Shown: positions 1-5,925, numbered from the stretch's first letter. The stretch: DNA of 8,183 bases from JBELMB01 sp042088665 (GCA_042088665.1 JBELMB010000223.1:1-8183), one strand, 5' to 3'. Translations and numbers: made by a program. The notes: generated by a model not told the origin, from the sequence alone.

Positions 1-114
1 GCAAAGCACATCCAGATGTGCATCAAGTCCTCTGGCGAGGGCAATCGCGCTCTCCAGCGTATGCGCCTGCAGCGCACGGTCCGTTGTAACGCTTAACAAG
101 GTCTTGAAGCCCAT
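1..114 (-). CDS. Universal stress protein (UspA family), N-terminal part only
   Basis: The first 38 codons of a minus-strand gene that continues beyond the left edge of the window. The peptide begins MGFKTLLSVTTD and continues with a segment rich in Ala and Leu (AHTLESAIALARGLDAHLDVL). This matches the beta1-alpha1-beta2 start of UspA-fold nucleotide-binding proteins. The ATG at 114-112 has an ideal AAGGAGG ribosome site at 130-124, nine bases upstream. From family knowledge, a usp gene divergent from ccoN is common in Rhodobacter relatives and is often oxygen regulated. The Fnr box at 170-183 supports the same here, because it predicts an RNA start near 135 and a 21-nt leader holding the ribosome site. 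The nucleotide-binding G-2x-G-9x-G motif would lie outside the window, so ATP binding cannot be judged. Confidence 0.8.
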   Translation of the reverse strand, partial: MGFKTLLSVTTDRALQAHTLESAIALARGLDAHLDVLC

Positions 115-169
115 GTCTCAAATCCTCCTTTTGTGAGAATCACGCTACATCCGCGCCAATCGTCGCACC

Positions 170-183
170 TTGATGCCGGTCAA
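170..183 (-). promoter_or_regulatory. Fnr/FnrL-type box for the universal stress gene
   Basis: TTGAT-GCCG-GTCAA is a dyad matching the Fnr/FixK consensus TTGAY-N4-RTCAA. Read on the minus strand, its centre (176.5) lies 29.5 bp upstream of the hexamer TAGCGT (147-142), which has the T, A and final T of a -10 element. This is the class II activator geometry, with the box centred at -41.5 and a start near 135. The AAGGAGG site and ATG of the usp gene follow at once. The box assignment is direct sequence matching; oxygen control is inferred from the family. Confidence 0.7.
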
Positions 184-201
184 CCCATCCGCAGCAATCC
201 A

Positions 202-215
202 TTGATGCAGATCAA
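202..215 (+). promoter_or_regulatory. Perfect Fnr/FnrL-type box upstream of ccoNOQP
   Basis: TTGAT-GCAG-ATCAA is a perfect match to the Fnr consensus, 97 bp upstream of the ccoN start codon. Activation of ccoNOQP by Fnr or FixK at low oxygen is well established in alphaproteobacteria. If the box is at -41.5, RNA would start near 250 and the leader would be about 63 nt, but the hexamer at 238-243 (TGAAGA) is a poor -10. An alternative -10 lies in AGTCTAAAAC at 251-260, about one helical turn further on. The centre is 32 bp, about three helical turns, from the neighbouring box at 170-183. Confidence 0.85.
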
Positions 216-312
216 AGCCCCCTTTGGCGGGAATGGGTGAAGAGGGTCCCAGTCTAAAACCGAGCCCCGCGATCTTGCGAATCGCGAGGATCAGACGAAG
301 GGACGAAGAAAA

Positions 313-1920
313 ATGAATTACCTCAAGCTCATCGTGCTTGGCCTGGTCGCGATCTTCGCCGCGATTGCCGCCAACTACGCACGGGATGTGGCTTACTTGG
401 TCAATGCGATCACCATCATGGTGATCGCAGCGATCCTGTTCGTGGTCGTGCTGCGGAACACCGACGAACCGGCCAAACCCGTTGACGAAACCCAATATCT
501 GGACGGCGTGATCCGCTACGGCGTCGTCGCGACGGCGCTGTGGGGCGTTGTCGGTTTTCTGGCCGGAACCTTCATCGCGGCACAGCTGGCCTTTCCCGCG
601 CTCAATTTCGAATGGGCCCAGGGCTATATGAATTTCGGCCGCCTGCGCCCGCTGCACACATCGGCGGTGATCTTTGCCTTTGGTGGCAATGCGCTGTTGG
701 CGACCTCTCTCTACGTGGTGCAGCGGACATCGGCGGCGCGTCTCTGGGGCGGTGATCTGGCCTGGTTCGTGTTCTGGGGCTACCAGTTGGTGATCGTTCT
801 GGCCGCCACCGGCTACGTTCTGGGCGCCACGCATGGCAAGGAATACGCCGAGCCGGAATGGTACGTGGACTGGCTGCTGACACTTGTCTGGCTGGGCTAT
901 CTCGCCGTGTTTGTCGGCACCATCGTGAGACGCAAGGAACCCCACATCTACGTGGCCAACTGGTTCTTCTTGTCGTTCATCCTCACCGTCGCGATGCTGC
1001 ACGTCTTCAACAACCTCGCGATCCCGGTGTCGATCTTCGGGTCGAAATCCGTGCAGGTCTTTTCCGGTGTGCAGGACGCCATGACCCAGTGGTGGTACGG
1101 CCACAACGCCGTGGGCTTCTTTCTGACGGCAGGCTTTCTGGGCATGATGTACTACTTTGTGCCCAAGCAGGCCGAACGCCCGGTTTTCAGCTACAAGCTG
1201 TCGATCATTCACTTCTGGGCGCTGATCTTTCTGTATATCTGGGCCGGCCCGCACCACTTGCACTACACCGCCTTGCCGGATTGGGCCTCGACCCTTGGCA
1301 TGGTGTTCTCGATCGTGCTGTGGATGCCCAGCTGGGGCGGCATGATCAACGGGTTGATGACGCTTTCGGGCGCATGGGACAAGCTGCGCACGGATCCCGT
1401 GTTGCGGATGTTCGTGATCTCGCTCGGCTTCTACGGCATGTCCACCTTTGAAGGGCCGATGATGTCAATCCGTGCGGTAAATTCGCTAAGCCACTACACA
1501 GACTGGACAATCGGGCACGTGCACTCTGGCGCGCTTGGCTGGAACGGCATGATCACCTTTGGCTGTCTCTACTTCCTGACACCAAAGCTTTGGAATCGCG
1601 CGCGTCTCTACTCGCTCAGCATGGTCTCATGGCACTTCTGGCTGGCGACCATCGGCATCGTTCTCTACGCGGCGTCCATGTGGGTCACCGGCATCATGGA
1701 AGGCCTGATGTGGCGCGAAGTGGATGCCAACGGTTTCCTCGTGAACTCCTTTGCCGACACCGTGGGAGCCAAGTTCCCGATGTACGTTGTGCGTGCCTTG
1801 GGTGGCCTCCTGTACATCGCTGGCGCCCTGATCATGTGCTACAACCTGTGGATGACCGTAAAGCGGGCACCGGCGGCAGAGCCCCGGACCGTAGCGGCCC
1901 ATGCCACGCCGGCCGAATAA
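313..1920 (+). CDS. ccoN: cbb3-type cytochrome c oxidase subunit I (catalytic heme-copper subunit)
   Basis: CcoN reduces O2 to water at a heme b3-CuB centre in the inner membrane and couples this to proton pumping. The protein has 535 residues and is almost entirely hydrophobic, with about a dozen helices, the usual size for alphaproteobacteria. Metal ligands are visible. His115 (RPLHTS) is a low-spin heme b ligand. His264 (WYGHN) and the pair His314-His315 (GPHHLHY) fit CuB. His402 and His404 (GHVHSGALGW) fit heme b3 and low-spin heme b. Tyr308, six residues before His314, is placed like the cbb3-specific tyrosine cross-linked to the CuB histidine. About 57 N-terminal residues precede the catalytic core and add hydrophobic segments (residues about 3-20 and 29-47). 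The start has AAGGGA at 298-303, nine bases upstream. It is the first gene of a four-gene operon, 12 bp before ccoO. Confidence 0.97.
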   Translation: MNYLKLIVLGLVAIFAAIAANYARDVAYLVNAITIMVIAAILFVVVLRNTDEPAKPVDETQYLDGVIRYGVVATALWGVVGFLAGTFIAAQLAFPALNFEWAQGYMNFGRLRPLHTSAVIFAFGGNALLATSLYVVQRTSAARLWGGDLAWFVFWGYQLVIVLAATGYVLGATHGKEYAEPEWYVDWLLTLVWLGYLAVFVGTIVRRKEPHIYVANWFFLSFILTVAMLHVFNNLAIPVSIFGSKSVQVFSGVQDAMTQWWYGHNAVGFFLTAGFLGMMYYFVPKQAERPVFSYKLSIIHFWALIFLYIWAGPHHLHYTALPDWASTLGMVFSIVLWMPSWGGMINGLMTLSGAWDKLRTDPVLRMFVISLGFYGMSTFEGPMMSIRAVNSLSHYTDWTIGHVHSGALGWNGMITFGCLYFLTPKLWNRARLYSLSMVSWHFWLATIGIVLYAASMWVTGIMEGLMWREVDANGFLVNSFADTVGAKFPMYVVRALGGLLYIAGALIMCYNLWMTVKRAPAAEPRTVAAHATPAE

Positions 1921-1932
1921 AGGGGACCGGAG

Positions 1933-2694
1933 ATGAGCATTCTCAACAAACACGCTGTTCTCGAGAAAAACGTCACTCTGCTGGCCATCTTTGCCTTCCT
2001 TGTGGTGACCATCGGGGGCCTGGTGCAGATCGTACCGCTGTTCTATCTGGAAAACACCATCGAGGATGTGGACGGCATGCGCCCCTACACCCCGCTGGAG
2101 CTTGCCGGGCGGGAAATCTACCTGCGAGAGGGCTGCTATGTCTGTCACTCGCAGATGGTGCGCCCAATGCGGGACGAGGTGGAACGCTATGGCCACTATA
2201 GCCTCGCGGCAGAAAGCCAGTACGACCATCCGTTCCAATGGGGGTCAAAGCGCACCGGGCCGGATCTTGCCCGCGTCGGTGGCCGCTACTCCGATGAATG
2301 GCACGTCGACCACCTGCGCAGTCCGCAATCGGTGGTGCCGGAATCGATCATGCCCAAGTATGGCTACCTCGAAAATCGTATGCTGAACGATGGGGCCGGT
2401 CTGGTCAGCGGGATGATCTCGGCTGAACACATCGGCGACATCATGGCGACCAATCGCATGGTTGGCGTGCCCTATTCGGAAGAGATGATCGAAGAGGCCG
2501 GGCTGGACTTCATGGCGCAAGCCGATCCCGACAGCGACTACGACGGTCTGCTGGAGCGCTACGGCGAGAACGTGTCCATCCGCAATTTTGACGGCCAGCC
2601 CGGCGTTTCAGAGGCGGATGCGCTGATTGCCTACCTGCAAATGCTTGGCACGCTTGTGGATTTCTCCACTTTCACGCCAGACGCCAGCCGCTGA
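1933..2694 (+). CDS. ccoO: cbb3-type cytochrome c oxidase subunit II (monoheme cytochrome c)
   Basis: CcoO is the membrane-anchored mono-heme c subunit that passes electrons from CcoP to CcoN. The protein has 253 residues. A single N-terminal membrane anchor lies at about residues 14-36 (LLAIFAFLVVTIGGLVQI). The heme c motif is CYVCH at residues 68-72, followed by the conserved SQMVRP. Met140 (SIMPKYGYL) is the likely axial heme ligand. The rest is a periplasmic cytochrome c fold ending in AYLQMLGTLVDF, typical of the family. AGGGG at 1921-1925 gives a seven-base spacing to the ATG, and GGAG directly abuts the start codon. The gene lies 12 bp after ccoN and 11 bp before ccoQ. No irregularity was seen. 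Confidence 0.97.
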   Translation: MSILNKHAVLEKNVTLLAIFAFLVVTIGGLVQIVPLFYLENTIEDVDGMRPYTPLELAGREIYLREGCYVCHSQMVRPMRDEVERYGHYSLAAESQYDHPFQWGSKRTGPDLARVGGRYSDEWHVDHLRSPQSVVPESIMPKYGYLENRMLNDGAGLVSGMISAEHIGDIMATNRMVGVPYSEEMIEEAGLDFMAQADPDSDYDGLLERYGENVSIRNFDGQPGVSEADALIAYLQMLGTLVDFSTFTPDASR

Positions 2695-2705
2695 AGGAGC
2701 ACAGA

Positions 2706-2891
2706 ATGGACACCTATTCCTTGCTTCGGCAACTGGCGGACAGCTGGGCGCTTCTGGCGATGTTCGGCTTCTTTATCGGCATCGTGATCTGGGCCTTCCG
2801 GCCCGGATCCAGAGAGATCCACGACCACACCGCGAACATCCCCTTCCGGCATGACGACAGACCCGCGCCCGCGGATCGGTCCGAGAATTAA
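2706..2891 (+). CDS. ccoQ: cbb3-type cytochrome c oxidase subunit IV (small membrane subunit)
   Basis: A 61-residue protein with one membrane helix at about residues 14-31 (ALLAMFGFFIGIVIWAF), followed by the family hallmark RPG and a short polar tail (REIHDHTANIPFRHDD). CcoQ has no cofactor; in studied bacteria it stabilises the oxidase or its association with CcoP. AAGGAG at 2694-2699 overlaps the ccoO stop and lies six bases before the ATG, so translation is probably coupled to ccoO. The stop codon overlaps the ribosome site of ccoP. Position and size fit the standard ccoNOQP order. Confidence 0.93.
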   Translation: MDTYSLLRQLADSWALLAMFGFFIGIVIWAFRPGSREIHDHTANIPFRHDDRPAPADRSEN

Positions 2892-2904
2892 GGAGCCTCA
2901 AGAG

Positions 2905-3786
2905 ATGAGCGACAACAAGAAGAACGACGATCTCGACTACGAGACGACAGGCCATGAATGGGACGGCATTCAAGAGTACAACAAGCCGCTGCCCAAATGG
3001 TGGCTCTGGACCTTTTACGCGACGATTGTCTGGGGCATCGGCTACACCATCGCCTTTCCGGCATGGCCGATGATCTCTGGCGCCACACCCGGCGTTCTGG
3101 GGTTTTCCACGCGCGCAGAAGTGGCCGAAGACATCGCCCGCGTCGAGGACGCCAACGGCGCCATCAACACCAAGCTGGCGAATGTTGAACTCGCCTCGAT
3201 CGCCGATGACGCAGAGCTGCTGGGCTATGCCAACAATGCCGGGGCCGCCGTGTTCCGCACCTGGTGCGCGCAGTGTCACGGCTCCGGGGCAGCCGGGGCC
3301 ACGGGCTATCCCAACCTGCTGGACGACGACTGGCTCTGGGGTGGGTCGATCGAAGAGATCCATACCACGATTTCGGTGGGGATCCGGCAGGCCACTGACG
3401 AAGACTGGCTGCGACAGTCCGAAATGCCGGCCTTTGGACGGGACGAACTCCTTGAAAAAGAAGACGTTACCGCTGTCGTGAACTATGTGATGTCGCTTTC
3501 GGGCGCACCTCAGGACGCAGCGCTGGTTGACGCAGGTGCCGAGATCTACGCCGACAATTGCGCGGCCTGCCACATGGATGACGGCACCGGTGACCGGATG
3601 CAGGGCGCGCCCAATCTTGCCGATGCGATCTGGCTGTACGGTGGCGACTATGACGCGCTTTATGAAACCGTTTTCAACGCGCGGTATGGTCAGATGCCCG
3701 CATGGGCGGACCGTCTGAGCGACGCAGAAGTGCGCGCCGTGGCGACCTATGTGCATGGGCTTGGCGGCGGCGAAGCTTCTGAATAG
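2905..3786 (+). CDS. ccoP: cbb3-type cytochrome c oxidase subunit III (diheme cytochrome c)
   Basis: CcoP takes electrons from the periplasmic cytochrome pool and hands them to CcoO. The 293-residue protein starts with the family signature GHEWDGIQEYNKPLPKWW, then a membrane helix at about residues 35-53. Two cytochrome c domains follow. The first has CAQCH at 121-125 with Met174 (EMPAFG) as likely distal ligand. The second has CAACH at 219-223 with Met264 (QMPAWAD). The reading frame is open upstream to 2851, but the ATG at 2905 is preferred because AAGGAG (2890-2895) lies nine bases before it. The longer form would add 18 residues inside ccoQ. It is the last gene of the operon and is followed by a terminator. 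Confidence 0.96.
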   Translation: MSDNKKNDDLDYETTGHEWDGIQEYNKPLPKWWLWTFYATIVWGIGYTIAFPAWPMISGATPGVLGFSTRAEVAEDIARVEDANGAINTKLANVELASIADDAELLGYANNAGAAVFRTWCAQCHGSGAAGATGYPNLLDDDWLWGGSIEEIHTTISVGIRQATDEDWLRQSEMPAFGRDELLEKEDVTAVVNYVMSLSGAPQDAALVDAGAEIYADNCAACHMDDGTGDRMQGAPNLADAIWLYGGDYDALYETVFNARYGQMPAWADRLSDAEVRAVATYVHGLGGGEASE

Positions 3787-3810
3787 AAACGGCGTTTTCC
3801 GAAACTGTTG

Positions 3811-3848
3811 CGCCCCTCGTTCCCCGGGAACGGGGGGCGTTGCGTTTA
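3811..3848 (+). terminator. Hairpin terminator of the ccoNOQP operon
   Basis: A 13-bp stem (3811-3823 with 3827-3839) is broken only by one U-G wobble and has a three-base CCG loop. It lies 24 bp after the ccoP stop codon. The bases after it (TTGCGTTTACTTG) are only moderately T-rich. The very stable stem makes transcription termination likely, so the downstream diguanylate cyclase is probably a separate unit. Confidence 0.85.
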
Positions 3849-3933
3849 CTTGTGGAAAAATTTCCGAGAGCTTTACCAAAAATCAACTTTGTTCGCCGAA
3901 ATCTTGGGAGCGATCAGGAACGAGTAGTGTAAA

Positions 3934-5403
3934 ATGGAAAACAGTCACAGCTATAGCTGCGTCATGCCTTGCGCCGACAGAACGACGGTCGAATCGATCT
4001 TTCGGTCGTCGCAAGATGCAATCGTCGTGACTGATCAGGATCGGGATGTGCTTTGGTGCAACGCCCCGTTCGAGCGTTTGACCGGCTTTGACCTCATGGA
4101 GCTTGAGGGCAGGAGCATCGAGCACCTCTACACCGAAAGCGAGGATTTCCGGATGGCGGGCGATTGTCTGCTTGGCAATACGCCGGTGTCAGGTGATCAC
4201 AGCTATCCCATGAACTACCTGTGCAAGGACGGCGTGGTCATCGAAACGGAAACCACCGGGTGGACGCTTCAAACACATGATGGCACGTTGATCGGACACG
4301 CCAAGATCATACGCGACAAGAGCGACGAAAACCGCATCACCCGGTGCAAGGAAAAACTGTTTCGGCTGGCGCTCGACCAAAAGTTGACAAGTGCAGAAAA
4401 GAACGACGCCGTTCTGTCCCTCGCCTGTGAATTTCTGGGCATGCCGGTCGGCTTGGTCGGCATCGCACGCGACGATACGATGACAGTCTTGCAAGCCAAA
4501 TCGACCCTTGCACAGGTCCCCTCCGGCACCCGGTTCTCGCTGAAGGACAGCGATTGCCTGACGACTCTCATGGGCGATGTCCCTGTCGACATCAACAGCA
4601 TGGACACGCCGCGCACGCATCCCCTGCTGCCCCATGTTGGCCAACGCTGCTATATCGGTGTCCCGCTCATCGTCGCCGAGGAACGGATTGGCACGCTGAG
4701 CTTTGTCAACCCGCTGCCCCGGGGCAGGTTCACCACGGCAGAACGCGCATTGACGGAAACCATGGCAAGCTTTGTCGCGCAAAACGTCGCGCAGGACCGC
4801 CGGATGCAGGCGCTGCAACGCGCCGCGACGCAGGATTGGCTGACCGGCGCAGGCAGCAACCGCCAGTTTCACCACGACCTTGAAACGGTATTCAACACGG
4901 TACGCCGCAACGATGCGACGGCCAGCCTGATCCTGTTCGACATAGATCACTTCAAGTCGATCAACGACGACTACGGCCATGACATGGGCGACCGCGTGCT
5001 CGCGGACATCGCCCGACAGACGCAGGCCGTCATCGGCCCGAACCGCAAGCTGTTCCGCGTTGGCGGCGAGGAATTCGCCGTGATCCTGCCCGGTTCCTGC
5101 GCCGAAAGCGCAGGCATCATGGCAGAGCAAATGCGTCAAAAGCTGGCCGATCCACCAGATCGTGGCAAAGGTCTGCCCTGCCTGACGGCAAGCTTTGGCG
5201 TGGCCGAACTGGATCCGGATCTTTCGACACGCGAAGCCTGGCTCAAATGCGCGGACATTGCGCTTTACGCATCCAAGAACAACGGTCGCAATCAGGTGAC
5301 CAGCAATCGGACAATGTCGCCCATTGCACCGGCCGAGGCCGACCTGCCCAATACGCATCTCGAAACTGATGCGCATCGACTTGCACAAAAGCTCGCGATT
5401 TGA
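3934..5403 (+). CDS. Diguanylate cyclase with PAS and GAF sensory domains
   Basis: The 489-residue cytoplasmic protein should make cyclic di-GMP from two GTP. Residues about 18-130 form a PAS domain (from VESIFRSSQDAIVVTD, including WCNAPFERLTGF). Residues about 142-296 form a GAF domain (IGVPLIVAEERIGTLSF). Residues about 300-470 are the GGDEF domain. It carries DWLTG at 301-305, the metal and nucleotide region FDIDHFKSIND (335-345), and an intact active-site GGEEF at 377-381. The inhibitory I-site RxxD is replaced by GPNR, so product inhibition by that site is not expected. There is no signal peptide or membrane helix. The start has only a weak ribosome site; Met11 at 3964 is an alternative. 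It lies after the ccoP terminator, 147 bp downstream, with no clear Fnr box in front. The ligands of PAS and GAF cannot be read from the sequence. Confidence 0.92.
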   Translation: MENSHSYSCVMPCADRTTVESIFRSSQDAIVVTDQDRDVLWCNAPFERLTGFDLMELEGRSIEHLYTESEDFRMAGDCLLGNTPVSGDHSYPMNYLCKDGVVIETETTGWTLQTHDGTLIGHAKIIRDKSDENRITRCKEKLFRLALDQKLTSAEKNDAVLSLACEFLGMPVGLVGIARDDTMTVLQAKSTLAQVPSGTRFSLKDSDCLTTLMGDVPVDINSMDTPRTHPLLPHVGQRCYIGVPLIVAEERIGTLSFVNPLPRGRFTTAERALTETMASFVAQNVAQDRRMQALQRAATQDWLTGAGSNRQFHHDLETVFNTVRRNDATASLILFDIDHFKSINDDYGHDMGDRVLADIARQTQAVIGPNRKLFRVGGEEFAVILPGSCAESAGIMAEQMRQKLADPPDRGKGLPCLTASFGVAELDPDLSTREAWLKCADIALYASKNNGRNQVTSNRTMSPIAPAEADLPNTHLETDAHRLAQKLAI

Positions 5404-5413
5404 CGCAGATCAA
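5400..5413 (+). promoter_or_regulatory. Fnr/FnrL-type box overlapping the cyclase stop codon
   Basis: TTGAC-GCAG-ATCAA fits TTGAY-N4-RTCAA and includes the TGA stop (5401-5403) of the diguanylate cyclase. Its centre at 5406.5 is 29.5 bp before TAGTCT (5436-5441), which keeps the T, A and final T of a -10 hexamer. That is the same spacing as at the usp promoter and predicts an RNA start near 5448. No protein gene on the plus strand follows within range, so it most likely drives a small RNA. Confidence 0.65.
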
Positions 5414-5447
5414 AGAAGGGCATTGGCTTTCCAGCTAGTCTAAAACC

Positions 5448-5568
5448 CAAGGACAGAGGCCCTCCCTTCTGTTCAGCACAACACCTGGCTGTTAGGCTGG
5501 GTTACATGGCGCCGGAGCCCAGTCCTGTTCGCGCGTTTCCTTGGGTCTCCGGCGCCGTTTTCGGTTTT
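5448..5568 (+). ncRNA. Candidate Fnr-controlled small RNA
   Basis: This unit is inferred from a promoter and a terminator that bracket about 120 bp without a credible ORF. The Fnr-type box at 5400-5413 and the TAGTCT hexamer at 5436-5441 place a start near 5448. A first stem of eight pairs (5451-5458 with 5467-5474, two G-U) presents an eight-base loop GCCCUCCC. A weaker second stem may form from ACCTGG (about 5482-5487) and CTGGGT (about 5497-5502). The third hairpin, at 5508-5556, is followed by T-runs and looks intrinsic. C-rich CUCC loops that can pair with ribosome binding sites are known in alphaproteobacterial sRNAs, so post-transcriptional repression is a reasonable guess. I do not recognise a named family. 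The 3' end could fall anywhere between about 5561 and 5568. Confidence 0.5.
5508..5568 (+). terminator. Intrinsic terminator of the candidate small RNA
   Basis: The inverted repeat 5508-5521 and 5542-5556 pairs over 14 positions with one bulged T (5546). Its outer ten pairs, GGCGCCGGAG with CTCCGGCGCC, are perfect. A loop of 20 bases separates the arms. On the plus strand TTTT runs follow at 5558-5561 and 5565-5568. The minus-strand side lacks a T-run, so termination is directed at plus-strand RNA. It would also stop read-through from the diguanylate cyclase gene. Confidence 0.7.
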
Positions 5569-5581
5569 CTGTCCTTTTGCG

Positions 5582-5695
5582 TCAGCGGCAATCCCGCTTT
5601 GCCCGCGGTTTCCCCCAACGTTCGCCCGCTGCGGCCGAACGTGATTTTGGGCGTGCCCAGTACAGGGCCGGAACAAAGACAACAGGATCAATCAT
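5582..5695 (-). CDS. Possible small ORF, 37 residues, function unknown
   Basis: A minus-strand ORF encoding MIDPVVFVPALYWARPK followed by a basic, polar tail ending in RAKRDCR. The start at 5695 (a second ATG lies at 5698) is preceded by GGAGGGG at 5707-5701, a strong ribosome site with about seven bases spacing. It begins inside the last codons of the larger minus-strand ORF that ends at 5688, an arrangement typical of translational coupling. The N-terminal stretch is hydrophobic but too short for a confident membrane helix. I recognise no family. The strong ribosome site is the main argument for it; its small size and the lack of known relatives argue against. Confidence 0.25.
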   Translation of the reverse strand: MIDPVVFVPALYWARPKSRSAAAGERWGKPRAKRDCR

Positions 5696-5831
5696 CATAT
5701 CCCCTCCGAACACCGGCATGTCGCCGGAAAGGAAGATCTTCCTGCAGCCAGCTCAACTTGGGCAGGGGCTCTTGTCTGTGATGGGTCTGACGCGAGGCGA
5801 TGGCGAAGCTGCGGGCAAGAATGTGAAACAT
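5688..5831 (-). CDS. Possible small protein divergent from lysR, function unknown
   Basis: A 47-residue minus-strand ORF starting MFHILARSFAIASRQ and ending in a basic and aromatic tail with the segment LPKLSWLQEDLPFRRHAG. The ATG at 5831 is chosen because GGAG lies six bases upstream (ACCGAA spacer). The frame is open much further upstream: an ATG at 5909 would give 73 residues but has no ribosome site, and beyond that it runs antisense to lysR. Codon third positions are only moderately GC-rich (27 of 46 codons after the start). Placement divergent from a LysR gene is typical of the target of such a regulator, which makes it worth keeping. No domain is recognised and there is no signal peptide or clear membrane helix. 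Confidence 0.4.
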   Translation of the reverse strand: MFHILARSFAIASRQTHHRQEPLPKLSWLQEDLPFRRHAGVRRGYDD

Positions 5832-5912
5832 TTCGGTCTCCAAAACTGTGGTGGTGCCTTGGATCTTGACCGCAACCCCCAGAACATGCGAGCCAGCAAT
5901 AGTTTCCATATG

Positions 5913-5925
5913 TAAGCTGAGCTTA
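5913..5925. promoter_or_regulatory. Candidate LysR-type operator (13-bp dyad)
   Basis: TAAGCT-G-AGCTTA is a perfect palindrome with the T-N11-A form of LysR-type binding boxes. It lies three bases before the lysR start codon and between lysR and the divergent minus-strand ORF. Binding here would be expected to block lysR transcription or translation and could act on the divergent promoter. It also occupies the position where the lysR ribosome site should be; only GAG at 5919-5921 resembles one. Confidence 0.4.

Noticed and set aside
145..1263. Long minus-strand ORF (372 codons) opposite ccoN
   Set aside because: It is antisense to an unmistakable ccoN, its translation is rich in His, Arg, Gln and Gly with no recognisable domain, and such open antisense frames are common in GC-rich coding DNA.
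3874..3888. Possible degraded Fnr box upstream of the diguanylate cyclase (TTACC-AAAA-ATCAA)
   Set aside because: Only one half-site fits; the other lacks the TTGA core, and there is no -10 at the right distance.
3948..3959. 12-bp palindrome CAGCTATAGCTG near the start of the cyclase gene
   Set aside because: It lies within the coding region, matches no operator I know, and a single short palindrome of this size can occur by chance.
4189..5388. Minus-strand ORF (399 codons) opposite the diguanylate cyclase
   Set aside because: Antisense shadow of a gene with clear PAS, GAF and GGDEF motifs; no ribosome site and no domain.
5473..5691. Minus-strand ORF of 72 codons overlapping the candidate sRNA
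   Set aside because: It runs straight through the terminator inverted repeat, has no ribosome site of its own, and a shorter ORF in another frame of the same strand has a much better one.
5506..5915. Plus-strand ORFs starting at 5506 and 5541 as targets of the Fnr box at 5400
   Set aside because: The first start codon lies in the left arm of the terminator hairpin, there is no ribosome site, and the translations have no domain or protein-like composition. A small RNA explains the promoter and terminator better.
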